Origin: Cheilinus undulatus
Taxonomy: Eukaryota; Chordata; Actinopteri; Labriformes; Labridae
Length of the DNA: 64,000 nt
Reading direction: 5' to 3'
Assembly (NCBI RefSeq): GCF_018320785.1
Contig: NC_054869.1
Span: 29,738,289 to 29,802,288 of the forward strand
A program made the translations under genes and the position numbers. Positions 62,473 to 64,000 of the stretch are shown here, in pieces. Position 1 is the stretch's first letter; every line of letters starts with the position of its first letter. The notes under the pieces are model-generated. The model was not told the origin of the DNA, did no database searches, and worked only from the letters and a program-made list of their open reading frames with translations.

Positions 62473-64000
62473 TTATATTCCGTGTCGTGCAACATGACGC
62501 TGGAGATCCAAGCTGTTCATAAGGTTTCGTCCACAAAACTCACAGGCAAACTGCTTCTGCTCTGTGGCAACAGAGCATGGGTCTTCAGCAGCTCCATCTA
62601 TAACTATAGACAAAGAAAAAAGAAGAATGGTTTCCAAATATTCAGTAAATGTATAAGATGGCAGATATTGGTGAAAAATGCTCAGTATTTCAATATGATA
62701 AAGATGACACCTTCAAATGTGATTATTAGGCATATAAAACTCTTAAAATACTCATTATACCAAGAACAAGCCAAAAAAAAGAACAAGATGAAAGCTTTCA
62801 TTTTTTTCATTCATACTGTTCAGTACAGTATGAATGAATGTCATCTTTTTTTTTTAAATCTAGATAAAATCTAGATATGATACAGGTAGAAGTCAATCCT
62901 ATCTGAGTTAAATAGTTTCAGTATTAATTTGCAGTCAATTAATTGGAGAATAACTCAACCAGGTGAAGTTGTATCATATGAGGCACATTCAAAAATCATT
63001 TTACCGAACACTGGTGTCTATGAGGAACAAGAAGGCAGTCATGGGACGGTGGCCTGGATATTGGTCACAAAAATTAAATTGTAATGAAATAGCCATTTCC
63101 TTTTGAGTTAGTGCTGAGGTTGAAAAGATTTTTAAGGCATCTCTTTACAAAAAGAATCCAAGCTTTTCTAAGAAAGAACTCATTGTCCATGAGATTTATT
63201 TCCAGCCCAATACTGACAAGAAAACAGGTCTTACCTTTAGGCATATTGTGTTTTTCAGACTCCTTTATCCCATCACCTTTGTCATGTTCAGCCAGGCGCC
63301 CATCTGTGTCATCTCCACAGATCATCTCATTCTCTATGTCCTGCTCCTGCTTCAGATGATAAGTGTGATCTCCCTCCCTCCAGCGGTCTAGAGGGCCCAT
63401 TCCCTCTTTGAAATATTCGTTCTCAAGTACAGGCATTTCTCCATAAGGGTCTCTGGACTCCTCCGCGCTGCTCTGTTTATGCACTTGTTCTTCATAGCAG
63501 TGAGCCAGTGATACACCTGAGCTCTTCTTGTGGCTTATTTTGTGCTGTGCATTACTGGGATGTAGAGGAGTTATTTGAAATGCAAAACTCTCTTTGGCCC
63601 CAGTGTTATTTTCAGACCTATGACTGTTGTTTGCCTCTGTATTAGCTTGATTGTTTTGGTTGGTAGTCAAGTTGGTGCTGCAGTCTTCATCCAAGATCTC
63701 CTTGGTATCCTTAATTTCTCCATGAAGTATTTCTTTTTCTTCTCTCTCCTCAGTGATGCCAACATTTTCCTGAAGTGTCTTCATATGTGGCTTGTCCTCA
63801 TCTTGTTCTTGTGTGATCGTTGTGCCGCTGTCCTCACTTTCTTTAAGTATGGTTTGGGCTACTTTTGCAGTTGTCTGCCTTTCTCTTTCTTGGCTACCGT
63901 AGTCCTCAAATTCCATACTTTCACCCAAATTTTGGTCTATTATATTTTCAACACCCTGTCCTTTTGCAATGCCTGGCAAACATACAGTTCCTTCCTCCTC
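62473..64000 (-). CDS. C2H2 zinc-finger protein, 3' part only (continues past right edge)
   Basis: Two exons are visible: 63235-64000, open to the window edge, and the terminal exon 62473-62597. They are joined by a GT-AG intron with consistent phase 1 (AAA G|GTAAGA; TATAG|AT). The visible 296 residues are hydrophilic and acidic, rich in Glu, Asp, Asn and Ser, with no fold I recognise. The last 50 residues hold one C2H2 finger, CEFCGRNLMNSLDLQRHVARH (C-x2-C-x12-H-x3-H), six residues or fewer from the stop. A long disordered acidic stretch ending in a lone C-terminal finger suggests a multi-finger nuclear regulator, but I cannot assign an orthologue. Its first exons, and probably other fingers, lie to the right. 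Confidence 0.75.
62806..62838. repeat. Perfect palindrome in zinc-finger gene intron
   Basis: TTCATTCATACTGT (62806-62819) and its exact complement ACAGTATGAATGAA (62825-62838) are separated by 5 bases. Confidence 0.85.

Noticed and set aside
62482-62874. Plus-strand open frame of 130 codons
   Set aside because: It is antisense to the terminal zinc-finger exon and its intron, is Lys/Asn-rich and has no recognisable domain.
1-64000. CRISPR arrays, operons, toxin-antitoxin or phage-like systems, and LTR elements
   Set aside because: None of the required repeats, gene clusters or terminal structures were seen. The window is ordinary teleost genomic DNA.

Overview
The window is vertebrate nuclear DNA, almost certainly from a ray-finned (teleost) fish. 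It has compact multi-exon genes with GT-AG introns, many short hAT-type transposons, a tRNA-derived SINE, LINE pieces and long AT/CA microsatellites. I found no prokaryotic, viral or CRISPR-like system. All gene models below were built by reading exons on both strands and requiring splice sites and reading phase to agree. They are not supported by transcripts.

Layout: (1) 1-1346, 3' end of an RNase H-bearing LINE. (2) 1366-5204 (+), mrps30, a mitochondrial ribosomal protein, 5 exons. (3) 8132-15849 (-), emb (embigin), 9 exons, with a 4.7-kb first intron full of nested hAT elements and a SINE. (4) 15850-24628, a gene-free stretch with an hAT copy, a long (AT)n tract, a small retroposed insert and a 2.8-kb LINE. 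(5) 24629-35608 (-), malt1, the paracaspase of NF-kB signalling, 17 exons. (6) 38764-43862 (+), a prolactin receptor, head to head with malt1. (7) 45440-52601 (-), secisbp2, the SECIS-binding protein of selenoprotein synthesis, 18 exons. (8) 53615-58632 (-), mfsd10, an MFS transporter, 12 coding exons. (9) 62473 to the right edge (-), the 3' part of a C2H2 zinc-finger gene I cannot name.

The genes do not form a pathway; this is an ordinary syntenic block. In human, MRPS30, EMB and PRLR lie on 5p, MALT1 on 18q21, SECISBP2 on 9q22 and MFSD10 on 4p16.3, so the fish block combines segments that are separate in mammals. The main points of interest are a LINE end about 20 bp from the mrps30 start codon, a GC-AG intron and three small frame-neutral exons in malt1, a duplicated tyrosine-motif block in the prolactin receptor tail, a possible alternative N-terminal exon of that receptor, and an hAT nest in which one 8-bp target site serves two elements. 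I saw no convincing undescribed biological system.
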